Positions 24,778 to 32,696 of a stretch of 36,180 bases of DNA are shown piece after piece; position 1 is the first letter of the stretch; each line of letters opens with the position of its first letter. A model generated the notes under the pieces. That model searched no databases, was not told the DNA's origin, and saw only the letters and a program-made list of their open reading frames with translations. This stretch comes from an uncultured Spirochaetales bacterium (GTDB taxonomy: Bacteria > Spirochaetota > Spirochaetia > Sphaerochaetales > Sphaerochaetaceae). The position numbers and the translations under genes are program-made. The stretch covers positions 1 to 36,180 of the forward strand of contig CALXKL010000014.1 in NCBI GenBank assembly GCA_944388965.1. The letters are read 5' to 3'.

Positions 24778-25778
24778 GGCCCGACCATTTCGACCCATCC
24801 CGGCATATCGTTGATGGGAAGAACCGTTCCGTCTTCCAGTGTGAAACGGCCAGTGAACGTGCCATACGTCCGCATCATGCCCTTGGCCTTCTGCTCAATG
24901 CCCTGTGCAAGCGGGGTGAAGCGGACTAGATGGGCATCGTCCTGGGAGTGCATGGTCATCTCCTCGTCACCGCAGGACGACATGGGAGGAAGCTTCGTGA
25001 TCCTTCCGTCCAGACAGAATGCGTTCTGTATGCCGTCTCCTGAGTAGCCGAGATTGAATCCCGCCATGTGTCCATCCACGAGGGCGGCTGCAGTCGCTCC
25101 GATTGAAGGGATGTGGCCGGAAGGTGTGCCCCGACCCCAGTCGAGGATGGCCAGAGCGATGCCGTCCTTCATCATGTCCTTGTCCATTCCACGGCGGATG
25201 AAGCCGTCTACGACTCTCATGCCGAGCACCTTCTCGCCCAGTATGAATGCCTTGGAACCTGTCCCATCGCTGAATAGGAAGTTCATGCTTTCGCCTTCTT
25301 CGTCCTGGGCCATAGAGAAGTCGCCCAGAAGACCTTTCCTTCCATCGGGAAGTTCGAGCGACGGGGCGTTGAAGATGATATGCCTCACTCCGCCGCGCTT
25401 CATGAACGTCAGAGTGAGCCTTCCGTCCTTGTCCTGATACGTCGCCTGACTGTCCAGGGCGCTGGAGGTGGAAAGGTCCAGACAGTGTCCAGAAAAGAGG
25501 CGAGGAGACCGTATGCAGGCGCTCTGCCTCCTGTCCATGTCGATGAACGTCACCGAGCAGACGGAACGCCAACTGCCATCCATCATCTCCAGATCGACGA
25601 TGAACCGTCTGGAGAAGTCGACCACTACGTAGTGCTCCCATTCCTTCAGCGACGAAAACCTTCTGCGAAGCGTCTGGCGGTTGTATGCGAAGTAGGGGTG
25701 GCGTGCCCATCCGGCGGGCTGTACGATGCCCGACCGGTCGAACAGGGCAGTCGTCCTGGTGATCTCTCTGGCGTCCAT
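24774..25778 (-). CDS. DUF2804-family protein
   Basis: The 334-residue soluble protein resembles DUF2804 (PF10974), large beta-rich proteins of unknown function found in many bacteria. Recognisable blocks are GWARHPYFAYNR near the N-terminus, KEWEHYVVVD, and later ILDWGRGTPSG followed by GFNLGYSGDG. No signal peptide or membrane helix is present. The family fold may resemble lipocalin/carotenoid-isomerase-like barrels, but the role is unknown. The ATG at 25778 has no Shine-Dalgarno sequence and sits 8 nt after a TATAAT box, so the mRNA may be leaderless. Confidence 0.72.
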   Translation of the reverse strand: MDAREITRTTALFDRSGIVQPAGWARHPYFAYNRQTLRRRFSSLKEWEHYVVVDFSRRFIVDLEMMDGSWRSVCSVTFIDMDRRQSACIRSPRLFSGHCLDLSTSSALDSQATYQDKDGRLTLTFMKRGGVRHIIFNAPSLELPDGRKGLLGDFSMAQDEEGESMNFLFSDGTGSKAFILGEKVLGMRVVDGFIRRGMDKDMMKDGIALAILDWGRGTPSGHIPSIGATAAALVDGHMAGFNLGYSGDGIQNAFCLDGRITKLPPMSSCGDEEMTMHSQDDAHLVRFTPLAQGIEQKAKGMMRTYGTFTGRFTLEDGTVLPINDMPGWVEMVGP

Positions 25779-25786
25779 GGTTAAGG

Positions 25787-25792
25787 ATTATA
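25787..25792 (-). promoter_or_regulatory. Consensus -10 box of the DUF2804 gene
   Basis: A perfect TATAAT on the minus strand, 8 nt ahead of the ATG; no good -35 box at 16-18 nt. It lies just downstream of the terminator of the preceding minus-strand gene. Confidence 0.45.
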
Positions 25793-25802
25793 GCGCCGCA
25801 TA

Positions 25803-25830
25803 AAGGAAAAGCACAGCCATGTGGCTGTGC
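25803..25830 (-). terminator. Terminator of the PpiD/SurA-like gene
   Basis: On the minus strand GCACAGCCA pairs with TGGCTGTGC (25811-25830) over a 2-nt centre, and TTTTCCTTT follows. Confidence 0.78.
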
Positions 25831-25857
25831 CTTCCTCTCTCTCCGGTCGACCGGGCG

Positions 25858-27345
25858 TCACTGGTTCTGGATCAGACGCTCGATGAGCACGGTGTAGAAG
25901 TCGTCCTCGAACAGGTCGCTGGTCAGGATTGCGTTCTGCAGGTCGGACTGTGCCAGAGATGACGAGAGATAGTCGTAGAAGGTGGAGACGAAGCCGGCTT
26001 GGCTCGAATCCTCTCCCATGGCTCCGGTACGTGTCACGATGTATGCATCACCTGCCGCCTGTGGTGCGAGGACGCTGTAGTCCGCACTTGTGAACAGGCT
26101 CCTGTTGTATGCCTCGTCTGCGCTGGCCGCGCTGTACAGAAGTCCGTATGCGTCGGTGGACTGGAATCCTGCAAGAAGTGCGGAGGCACCGTTGCCTGCA
26201 GGTGTGAAGGAGACACTCTGGACGCCGTAACCGTACTGGCCAAGCGCCGCGTCGAAGTCCTCCTGGGCCGCGGTGTAGAAGTCCTGAGCCGCCTGTGCCG
26301 CCCATTCACTCACCACCTCAGGTGCGTTCTGCCCGATGTATTCGCGCACCTTGGCGAGAATCTCCCCATCGCTGAAATCGGGCACGGACGGACTGCTCTC
26401 GATACGATAGACCTCATACGAGGAACCGTTGAGATAGGGACCGGCAAGCTCGCCCTGTGCTGTGGAGAAGAGCAGGTTGGCGTTCTCCTCCCCAAGACCC
26501 TCGAGTTCGTAGAAGCAGAACGTCCTTGCCGCATCTTCCTGCTCGGCGAGGGTGCTGTCGAAGAGCGCGCTGTCCGCCTTGATGGAATCGGCCTCCTCCT
26601 GGGTGGATGCGCTCACGACGCTGGCCGTGATCAGGGTGAATGGCTGCGGATTGCTGTTGGCATAACCGATGCACAGGTCGTCGGGGTAGATGGAGGAATC
26701 GAAGGCGACGTACTCGAATGTGCGTCCTTCGCTGGCCATCGCGGCGACGAAGTCCTCCTCCGCCTTGGACGAGAGCACGCTGGAGATATCGCCGACGACC
26801 GTGGTCGTCGGAAGCTGCTGTCTGACGGAGTTGTAGACGCCGGTGCGCTCGCTGACGCCCGTGGCCTCGTATAGAGCCTCGTCGAAGAGACCGTTCTCGT
26901 CATTGTAGTAGCCGGACTCGATGATGCCGCGGTTGACCATCTCGTCGGAGACGTAGAAGCCGACCTTCTCGGCCTTCTGCGTCAGGGCGAGGTTGAGCAC
27001 GGCGTTGTAGTAGGCCTGGTAGAGAAGGGAGTTGGAGTCCATGTATCCGCCGTACTGGGTGTAGAGGTTGATGTACTGGTTGTACATGTAGCTGCCGTTC
27101 TCGTATGCGATGGGCTCGCCGTCATAGCGGCCGAACTCTATGCTGTCGTCCATGAACAGGAACGATATGCCGGTCGCAGGTAGGATGAAGGTTATGGAGA
27201 TGAGGATCAGGATGATGACTCCTGCCCACCAGCCGAAGCTCTTCTTCGAATGAGGCTTCTTCGCCTTGGCCTCCCTGGTGTCCTTCTTGTCGAGTTCCGC
27301 CTTGGCCTTGTTGAAGTCTATGTCCTTGTTTTCCGTATCAGCCAT
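25858..27345 (-). CDS. Membrane-anchored PpiD/SurA-like periplasmic chaperone
   Basis: The 495-residue protein has a charged cytoplasmic N-terminus (1-36), one membrane helix (about 39-64) and a large periplasmic part. The PpiD-like order is a SurA_N-type helical region (about 80-215), then a segment reminiscent of a parvulin domain (about 235-320, ending GELAGPYLNGSSYEVYRI), then a helical C-terminus. The conserved parvulin catalytic residues are not evident, so it is more likely a chaperone for exported proteins than an active prolyl isomerase. The ATG at 27345 follows GGAAGGG. It has its own promoter and terminator. Confidence 0.68.
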   Translation of the reverse strand: MADTENKDIDFNKAKAELDKKDTREAKAKKPHSKKSFGWWAGVIILILISITFILPATGISFLFMDDSIEFGRYDGEPIAYENGSYMYNQYINLYTQYGGYMDSNSLLYQAYYNAVLNLALTQKAEKVGFYVSDEMVNRGIIESGYYNDENGLFDEALYEATGVSERTGVYNSVRQQLPTTTVVGDISSVLSSKAEEDFVAAMASEGRTFEYVAFDSSIYPDDLCIGYANSNPQPFTLITASVVSASTQEEADSIKADSALFDSTLAEQEDAARTFCFYELEGLGEENANLLFSTAQGELAGPYLNGSSYEVYRIESSPSVPDFSDGEILAKVREYIGQNAPEVVSEWAAQAAQDFYTAAQEDFDAALGQYGYGVQSVSFTPAGNGASALLAGFQSTDAYGLLYSAASADEAYNRSLFTSADYSVLAPQAAGDAYIVTRTGAMGEDSSQAGFVSTFYDYLSSSLAQSDLQNAILTSDLFEDDFYTVLIERLIQNQ

Positions 27346-27378
27346 CTCTTGCCCTTCCTTCTAGGTTGATGAAAATGA

Positions 27379-27398
27379 GCCCTCCCTGTCGGAAGGGC
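27379..27398 (-). terminator. Terminator of the lipoprotein gene, within the next gene's leader
   Basis: GCCCTTCC...GGGAGGGC hairpin on the minus strand followed by TCATTTTCATC. It lies downstream of the PpiD-like promoter and could also attenuate that gene. Confidence 0.5.
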
Positions 27399-27412
27399 GC
27401 AATCCGCTAAAG

Positions 27413-27442
27413 AAAATAGCATTTATGGAAAGGCGCTGTCAA
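27413..27442 (-). promoter_or_regulatory. Promoter of the PpiD/SurA-like gene
   Basis: Consensus TTGACA (27442-27437), an 18-nt spacer and TATTTT (27418-27413). It lies a few bases after the lipoprotein stop codon. Confidence 0.6.
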
Positions 27443-27446
27443 CGAT

Positions 27447-28142
27447 TCAGACCCACTGCACGCTGAATGCAAGCGGCTGGGCGAGGAGCAGGAAGTCTAT
27501 GAGGGGGAAGGAGAACGTGAAGCTGTCGCTTCCCGTCTGCTCGGCCCCCGTGATGGAGGTTATTGTGCCGGGCACGGTGACGTTGACGGTGATCCTGGAT
27601 GTCCTGAGCGCCTCCGGAGCCTCCTCGCCTATGGCGAACATGATCATGTCCATGTAGTCCTGCTCGCTGTAGCCGATGTTGTATTGCGCAAGGTATACCG
27701 AGATGCTCGGGTCGGCCAGGAACGGGACGATCCTCTCCAGCTGGGTGTAGTTGTCGATGTTGCAGTCGAACGACAGGCTTCCCTCTTCCTGCCTTATGAT
27801 GGTCTGCTCTTGACCTCCCATCTCCTGGGCGAGAAGTGCGAGGTCTGTGAACGAGAACGAGAGCACATATTCGTTTTCCCCTGTCCTGATGGAGAGCGTG
27901 TCGTATCCCTGGTCGGTGGCCTCCACCTGGTCGGCGAAGGTGGCGACGGCACTGTCCATGATGCTCTGGCTGCCGGATGGCATGAACTCGGAGTAGTCCT
28001 CGAGCACATCGACGAAGAACTGCTGGACATGTATGTCCGTATTTGATGTAGATGAGGTGGAACCGAACTCCAGATTCTCCGTTACCGTACAACTTGACAG
28101 CAAAGTGATCAATAAAATTGACAAGGGAAGTAGTTTTCGCAT
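27447..28142 (-). CDS. Predicted lipoprotein, unknown function
   Basis: The 231-residue protein starts MRKLLPLSILLITLLSSC, a signal peptide ending in a lipobox (LLSSC), so Cys18 should be lipid-modified after cleavage. A low-complexity Ser/Thr/Asn linker (about 27-35) separates it from a beta-rich domain without recognisable motifs; the C-terminus ends FSVQWV. A LolCDE-like system in this window could sort it. It starts 41 nt from the divergent Fn3-like gene. The -10 box ends 6 nt before the ATG and there is no Shine-Dalgarno sequence. Confidence 0.72.
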   Translation of the reverse strand: MRKLLPLSILLITLLSSCTVTENLEFGSTSSTSNTDIHVQQFFVDVLEDYSEFMPSGSQSIMDSAVATFADQVEATDQGYDTLSIRTGENEYVLSFSFTDLALLAQEMGGQEQTIIRQEEGSLSFDCNIDNYTQLERIVPFLADPSISVYLAQYNIGYSEQDYMDMIMFAIGEEAPEALRTSRITVNVTVPGTITSITGAEQTGSDSFTFSFPLIDFLLLAQPLAFSVQWV

Positions 28143-28148
28143 ACGTTA

Positions 28149-28177
28149 AGGATATATTAACAACTACAGACGGACAA
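28149..28177 (-). promoter_or_regulatory. Promoter of the lipoprotein gene, suggesting a leaderless transcript
   Basis: TTGTCC (28177-28172), a 17-nt spacer and TATCCT (28154-28149), 6 nt before the ATG. ATCCTTAAC just ahead of the start codon is shared with the DUF2804 gene. Confidence 0.5.
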
Positions 28178-28182
28178 GTGAC

Positions 28183-29004
28183 ATGTACAGTAGAAGAACC
28201 GTATCCATAATCATCGCGCTGGCAGCGCTTCCGGCGCTGCTGTTCTCCTCGTCGCTGGACCTGGAGGCCGAGTGCAGAGTCAACACCGTGACGCTTTCGT
28301 GGAGCGGCGTTGACGGTGCATCGTGGTACGACATATATAATGGCGACCAGTTCATTGTGCGCCTCCCTTCCGATGCGCGCAGCTACACGATGGAGCATCT
28401 GGCCCAGGACACCGACTACCGTTTCGTCATGGGGGCCCGCGACAGGTCGAATGCGGATCTGGATGCCGAGGCGGTGCGGGTGCACACCGGGGACTACGGC
28501 GGGACCTATGTCTGGACCAATCCGACGGATGATGACAACGACGGCATGATGAAGGAGGTCGTATACAGCGCAAGGCTGATGAGCGATCCGACATACGGGC
28601 AGTATCTTCAGATATCCATAAGTGAGGACGGACAGGAGCATGTCGTCTTCCCCCTGGTCGCGTTCGATTCCAGCTGGGACTGGATAGACTACGACTCGGA
28701 CGAGCCGACGGCGGTCGCCTACAGACTGAACTGCGAGAAGTTCAATTCCCTTGGAATATCCCCCAGCCGCTTCCGCGTGGAGTCGGTGAACATGACCAAC
28801 GACAGGATAGAGGTCTCGATCCGCTCCAGCGCCTTCGGGATCGGCGTCAGCACCGTGAGCATCTACGAGTTCGGATGCGACGACGAGGGACGCTATGTGA
28901 AGTTCACCACGACCGGCAGCGGTCTTGCCGAGGCTGCGCTGTTCAGGAATCCGACCGATCCGGAAAACCCATACACGTATATGCTGAGGAACATCGAGGA
29001 CTGA
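28183..29004 (+). CDS. Exported protein with fibronectin-III-like domain
   Basis: The 273-residue protein has a signal peptide (hydrophobic about 8-22, cleavage near FSSS). An Fn3-like beta-sandwich follows (about 30-95), with NTVTLSWSGVDGASWYDIY and LAQDTDYRFVMGARD as typical first and last strands. Residues about 105-273 form an unrecognised second beta-rich domain. It is probably periplasmic or surface-exposed and may mediate protein or carbohydrate binding. It is divergent from the lipoprotein gene and monocistronic, judged by the strong terminator after it. Confidence 0.68.
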   Translation: MYSRRTVSIIIALAALPALLFSSSLDLEAECRVNTVTLSWSGVDGASWYDIYNGDQFIVRLPSDARSYTMEHLAQDTDYRFVMGARDRSNADLDAEAVRVHTGDYGGTYVWTNPTDDDNDGMMKEVVYSARLMSDPTYGQYLQISISEDGQEHVVFPLVAFDSSWDWIDYDSDEPTAVAYRLNCEKFNSLGISPSRFRVESVNMTNDRIEVSIRSSAFGIGVSTVSIYEFGCDDEGRYVKFTTTGSGLAEAALFRNPTDPENPYTYMLRNIED

Positions 29005-29009
29005 CTTTT

Positions 29010-29027
29010 TTATTACATATGTAATAA
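29010..29027. repeat. 18-bp perfect palindrome
   Basis: TTATTACAT followed immediately by ATGTAATAA is perfectly symmetrical with no loop, 5 nt after the Fn3-like stop codon and upstream of the topA promoter. Symmetry without a loop suits a dimeric DNA-binding protein better than an RNA hairpin. The binding protein is unknown. Confidence 0.6.
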
Positions 29028-29036
29028 CGCATCAAG

Positions 29037-29089
29037 GGGTGCCGTGCATGACTTGACAAAGCTTTCACGGCACCCTTATTTTCTCTTTC
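29037..29089 (+). terminator. Terminator of the Fn3-like gene, overlapping the topA promoter
   Basis: GGGTGCCGTG (29037-29046) pairs perfectly with CACGGCACCC (29066-29075) over a 19-nt loop, followed by TTATTTTCTCTTT. Confidence 0.75.
29053..29082 (+). promoter_or_regulatory. Promoter of topA
   Basis: Consensus TTGACA (29053-29058) in the terminator loop, an 18-nt spacer and TATTTT (29077-29082) in the terminator U-run. GAGAAGGA follows before the ATG at 29112. Confidence 0.6.
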
Positions 29090-29111
29090 CGAGAAGGATT
29101 TCACGACGCAT

Positions 29112-32102
29112 ATGGCACAGGAAAGGAAGACTCTGGTCATCGTCGAGTCGCCTACGAAGGCGGAGACGATCAGAAGATATCTTGCGAAGGACTATGTCGT
29201 CATGGCCAGCAAGGGCCATGTCAGGGATCTGCCCGAGGACCGCATCGGCATCGACATCGAGCACGGCTTCGAGCCCGAATATGTGGTCACGGAGGGCAAG
29301 GGCCGTCTGATCGAGGACCTCAGAAAGAAGCTGAAGGGCTGTGACGAGCTGCTGCTCGCGACCGATGAGGATCGTGAGGGAGAGTCCATCTCCTGGCATC
29401 TGCTGGAGCTGCTCAGACCCTCCGTGCCCTACAGGAGGATGGTGTTCCACGAGATCACCCGGTCGGCCATCACGGAGGCGCTCAAGGGCGGACGCGACAT
29501 CGACATGAATCTGGTGAAGGCCCAGGAGGACAGGAGGATAGTCGACCGTCTCTACGGCTACGAGGTGTCTCCTGTGCTGTGGCGGAAGCTCTCGAACAAG
29601 AAGCTGTCCGGAGGCCGTGTCCAGTCCGTCGGACTACGTTTCATCGTCGAGAAGGAGATGGAGAGGCTGAACTACAGGTCCTCCAGCTACTATGACGTCA
29701 AGGCCGACTTCCCGTCGTTCACGGCCGTGCTTGAGAGCGTGTCCGGCGAGAGGGTGGCGACCGGCAAGGACTTCGACTCCATCACCGGGGCGTTCGACAA
29801 CAGGGCCCGTCTTCTGTCCAGAGGTGACTGCGACGCGATCATGCAGTGGTGCAAGGACCATCCGGAGTACGAGGTCACGAGCGTCGTCATGAAGCCAAGC
29901 GTATCGAATCCCCAGCCGCCTTTCACGACGTCGACGCTGCAGCAGGCAGCCTCCAGCCGCCTGCACCTGTCCTCCCGCGAGACGATGCGCATCGCGCAGT
30001 CCCTGTTCGAGAACGGTTTCATCACATACATGAGGACGGACAGTGTCAACCTGTCAAAGGAGTGCATCGATGCCGCCCGCAGCCAGATAGAGACCGAGTT
30101 CGGTGCCGAATACCTGAGCGAGAAGGTCCGCACTTTCCGCAACAGGAGCAAGAACGCCCAGGAGGCCCATGAGGCCATCCGTCCGGCTGGCGACACGTTC
30201 CGCCGTCCCGAGCAGACGGGACTCAAGGGCAAGGACCTGGCGCTGTACACGCTGATCTGGATGCGGACCATAGCCACGCAGATGGCAAGCGCAAGGAAGA
30301 GCACCACTACGGTCAAGATCGTAAACGGGGAGTACGTCTTCTCCTCATCCGGCACAGTCGTCCTGTTTCCCGGCTATCTCAAGGTGTACAGCGACGACAG
30401 GGATGAGGACGAGAAGCTGCAGAGTCTTCCTTCGCTCAAGGAAGGCGACAGGCTCTCCGACGCCGTCCTGTCCGCGAGCGAACATGTGACGACGCCGCCT
30501 TCGCGCTACAGCGAGGCCAGTCTCATCAGGAAGCTGGAGGAGCAGGGCATCGGAAGACCCAGCACCTATGCGACGATCATCTCCACGCTGCTCGACAGGG
30601 GCTATGTCAGGGAACAGGACAGGGCCATGATCCCGACGTTCACCGGCTTCGCCGTGAACGCCTGCATGAACAGCACGTTCAGCCAGCTGGTCGACTATTC
30701 CTACACTTCGGACATGGAGGACGAGCTCGACAGGGTGGCACAGGGGAAGGAGGACAGCCTGGTCTACCTCAACACCTTCTATTACGGAGACGGCGAGGGC
30801 AAGGGTCTGAAGGCCATGGTGGAGGAGGCCAGGGCATCCCAGGCCGACTACAAGACGCTGCATCTGCCCAACTTCAGCGGCAGTGCCACTCTGCGCGATG
30901 GCAGGGTGTGCACCTATTCGGTCAAGATCGGTCCCTACGGAGCATATCTGGCCACGGACCTCAGAAAGGACGATGGAAAGGCGCTTCTGGTCAACATCCC
31001 CTCGTACGAACTTCCTGGACTGATGGATGACGATGACATCCGTACGCTTGTCGAGGATGCCGTCTTCGGAGGAGATGACGTCCAGGATGACAGAATCGTG
31101 CTCAAGAAGGGTCAGCGTGGAGAGTACTGGCAGAAGGGCGACCAGCGCTGCAGCGTACCGCGCGGCAGGAAGAAGGCCGAGGACTACAGCCAGGAGGAGA
31201 TCGAGTACATGTTCTCGCTCCCCCGTACCGTAGCCACTGACGAGGATGGAAACGAGGTCGTGCTGAACAAGGGGCCGTACGGCTTCTATCTGAAGTACAG
31301 GGATGCCAACTACAAGGTCTTCTCAGTACCGTTCAACATGACGGGTGACGAGGCCCTGGCTCTGGTCGGAAGCAAGAAGCCGTCCACTGCATCCTCACTG
31401 AAGGGCTTCGACGACTACGAAGGGCTTCCTCTGACGATCAGGAAGGGCCGGTACGGAGCCTATCTCAAATGGGGGTCCACGAACATAAGACTGCCACGCA
31501 AGGATGTCGAGTCGTTCACGCAGGAGGAGGTTGAGCAGCTGTGCCGCGCCTCGGTTGCCTCGAACTCGGCAAAGGGCGGTGCGGTGATAGGATCCTGGGA
31601 AGGCGGAGACGTGACGCTGCACGACGGGCGCTATGGACAGTACGTGAAGTGGAACGACACGAACTACAGACTTCCACGCGGCTTCGGCGAGGTGACGCTG
31701 GACAAGGTCGTCGCCCTGATCACGCAGGCCAGGAGCGACGCTCCCGTCTCCCTGGGCGACCACGAAGGACGCCCGGTTCTGATCGCGAACGGCCGTTATG
31801 GCGCATATCTGAAGTGGGGGGACGAGAACTTCCGCCTGCCACGCAGCGTGGACACATCGTCGCTTACTCTCGATGATGCCATCGGCTTCATACGCACCCA
31901 GAGCGAACAGAAGGCCATAAGGCCTGTCGTCCTGGGTCAGAGCGAAGGCAAGGACGTCGTCGTGGCCCACGGCCGCTACGGCTACTACCTGAAATGGGAC
32001 GGTTCCAACATCGCTCTTCCGATGAAGTACCGCAACGACATATCCTCCCTGACGCTTGAGCAGGCCGTGGAGCTCATCCGCAGAAAGAAAGGAGAGCCCT
32101 GA
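29112..32102 (+). CDS. topA: DNA topoisomerase I
   Basis: This type IA topoisomerase relaxes negative supercoils. The 996-residue protein opens with the Toprim domain (LVIVESPTKAETI, then TDEDREGE). The active-site tyrosine is Tyr306 in FITYMRTDS. The core ends near residue 560 with the GIGRPSTYATII block at about 478. The C-terminal third contains seven topoisomerase C-terminal repeats (PF13368 type, pattern GRYGAYLKW...LPR) instead of the four-Cys zinc fingers of E. coli TopA; no CxxC pair is present there. This domain form is common in several phyla. A terminator follows. Confidence 0.96.
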   Translation: MAQERKTLVIVESPTKAETIRRYLAKDYVVMASKGHVRDLPEDRIGIDIEHGFEPEYVVTEGKGRLIEDLRKKLKGCDELLLATDEDREGESISWHLLELLRPSVPYRRMVFHEITRSAITEALKGGRDIDMNLVKAQEDRRIVDRLYGYEVSPVLWRKLSNKKLSGGRVQSVGLRFIVEKEMERLNYRSSSYYDVKADFPSFTAVLESVSGERVATGKDFDSITGAFDNRARLLSRGDCDAIMQWCKDHPEYEVTSVVMKPSVSNPQPPFTTSTLQQAASSRLHLSSRETMRIAQSLFENGFITYMRTDSVNLSKECIDAARSQIETEFGAEYLSEKVRTFRNRSKNAQEAHEAIRPAGDTFRRPEQTGLKGKDLALYTLIWMRTIATQMASARKSTTTVKIVNGEYVFSSSGTVVLFPGYLKVYSDDRDEDEKLQSLPSLKEGDRLSDAVLSASEHVTTPPSRYSEASLIRKLEEQGIGRPSTYATIISTLLDRGYVREQDRAMIPTFTGFAVNACMNSTFSQLVDYSYTSDMEDELDRVAQGKEDSLVYLNTFYYGDGEGKGLKAMVEEARASQADYKTLHLPNFSGSATLRDGRVCTYSVKIGPYGAYLATDLRKDDGKALLVNIPSYELPGLMDDDDIRTLVEDAVFGGDDVQDDRIVLKKGQRGEYWQKGDQRCSVPRGRKKAEDYSQEEIEYMFSLPRTVATDEDGNEVVLNKGPYGFYLKYRDANYKVFSVPFNMTGDEALALVGSKKPSTASSLKGFDDYEGLPLTIRKGRYGAYLKWGSTNIRLPRKDVESFTQEEVEQLCRASVASNSAKGGAVIGSWEGGDVTLHDGRYGQYVKWNDTNYRLPRGFGEVTLDKVVALITQARSDAPVSLGDHEGRPVLIANGRYGAYLKWGDENFRLPRSVDTSSLTLDDAIGFIRTQSEQKAIRPVVLGQSEGKDVVVAHGRYGYYLKWDGSNIALPMKYRNDISSLTLEQAVELIRRKKGEP

Positions 32103-32109
32103 ATGACAC

Positions 32110-32146
32110 AATCCCCGCTTTGAGCTATCATTGCGGGGATTTTCTT
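32110..32146 (+). terminator. Terminator of topA, close to the next ribosome-binding site
   Basis: AATCCCCGC (32110-32118) pairs with GCGGGGATT (32133-32141), then TTCTTC. The Shine-Dalgarno CAGGAGG of the following gene begins 2-3 nt later. Confidence 0.72.
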
Positions 32147-32160
32147 CAGGAGGCATCCAA

Positions 32161-32673
32161 ATGGCTAGAAGCAACAGTGCTGTGAGACTCGCGACGCTTG
32201 CCGTCGCCATAGCCCTGGTATGTGTTTTCACCATGGTGGTCCGCATCCCTCTCGGGGCGGGGTATCTAAATCTGTGCGATGTGGCGATCGCGTTCTGTGC
32301 ATATGCTCTTGGTCCTGTCACGGCTCTCGTGGCCGGAGCCCTGGGTCCTGCATTCGCGGACCTCGCCGGAGGCTATGCCCAGTGGGCGCTTGTGAGCTGT
32401 ATCGTGCATGGGCTTGAAGGCCTGCTGATGGCCCTGGTGCTGAAGGCGATGAAGCACAGCATGGCTTCGAAGATTCTCGCTGCGGCGATCTGCATCCTCA
32501 TCGTTCCGGTCGGCTACTATGTACTTTCGGGTCTGTTTCTTGTAGGATTCGAAGCGGCTCTTGCGGACATCCCCGGAAACTTCATCCAGAGCATCGTCGG
32601 AGCCATCGTGGGCTTCGCTCTCAGCGAAGCGGTCATCAAGGCATATCCACCGGTGAAGTCGTTCGCCTGGTGA
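32161..32673 (+). CDS. ECF transporter substrate-binding (S) component
   Basis: The 170-residue membrane protein has five to six helices and matches the PF07155-type S components of energy-coupling-factor vitamin transporters. The signature GYLNLCDVAIAFCAYALGP is followed by AGALGPAFADLAGGYAQWA and HGLEGLL. It would bind a vitamin or similar compound and dock on a shared EcfAAT module encoded elsewhere; the substrate cannot be read from the sequence and no riboswitch is visible in the short leader. I chose the ATG at 32161 because AGGAGG precedes it. It lies 23 nt before guaA and is probably co-transcribed. Confidence 0.82.
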   Translation: MARSNSAVRLATLAVAIALVCVFTMVVRIPLGAGYLNLCDVAIAFCAYALGPVTALVAGALGPAFADLAGGYAQWALVSCIVHGLEGLLMALVLKAMKHSMASKILAAAICILIVPVGYYVLSGLFLVGFEAALADIPGNFIQSIVGAIVGFALSEAVIKAYPPVKSFAW

Positions 32674-32696
32674 ACAGAGAGGAAGAACCATAGCCT

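Noticed and set aside
23699-24814. Plus-strand open frame of 371 codons opposite the helicase gene
   Set aside because: Antisense shadow of the DEAD-box motifs; Leu/Asp/Glu/Arg-rich composition typical of reverse-complement GC-rich coding sequence.
27439-28641. Minus-strand open frame of 400 codons spanning the lipoprotein and Fn3-like genes
   Set aside because: It crosses the divergent promoter region and overlaps two genes with good signal peptides; the translation has no recognisable domain.
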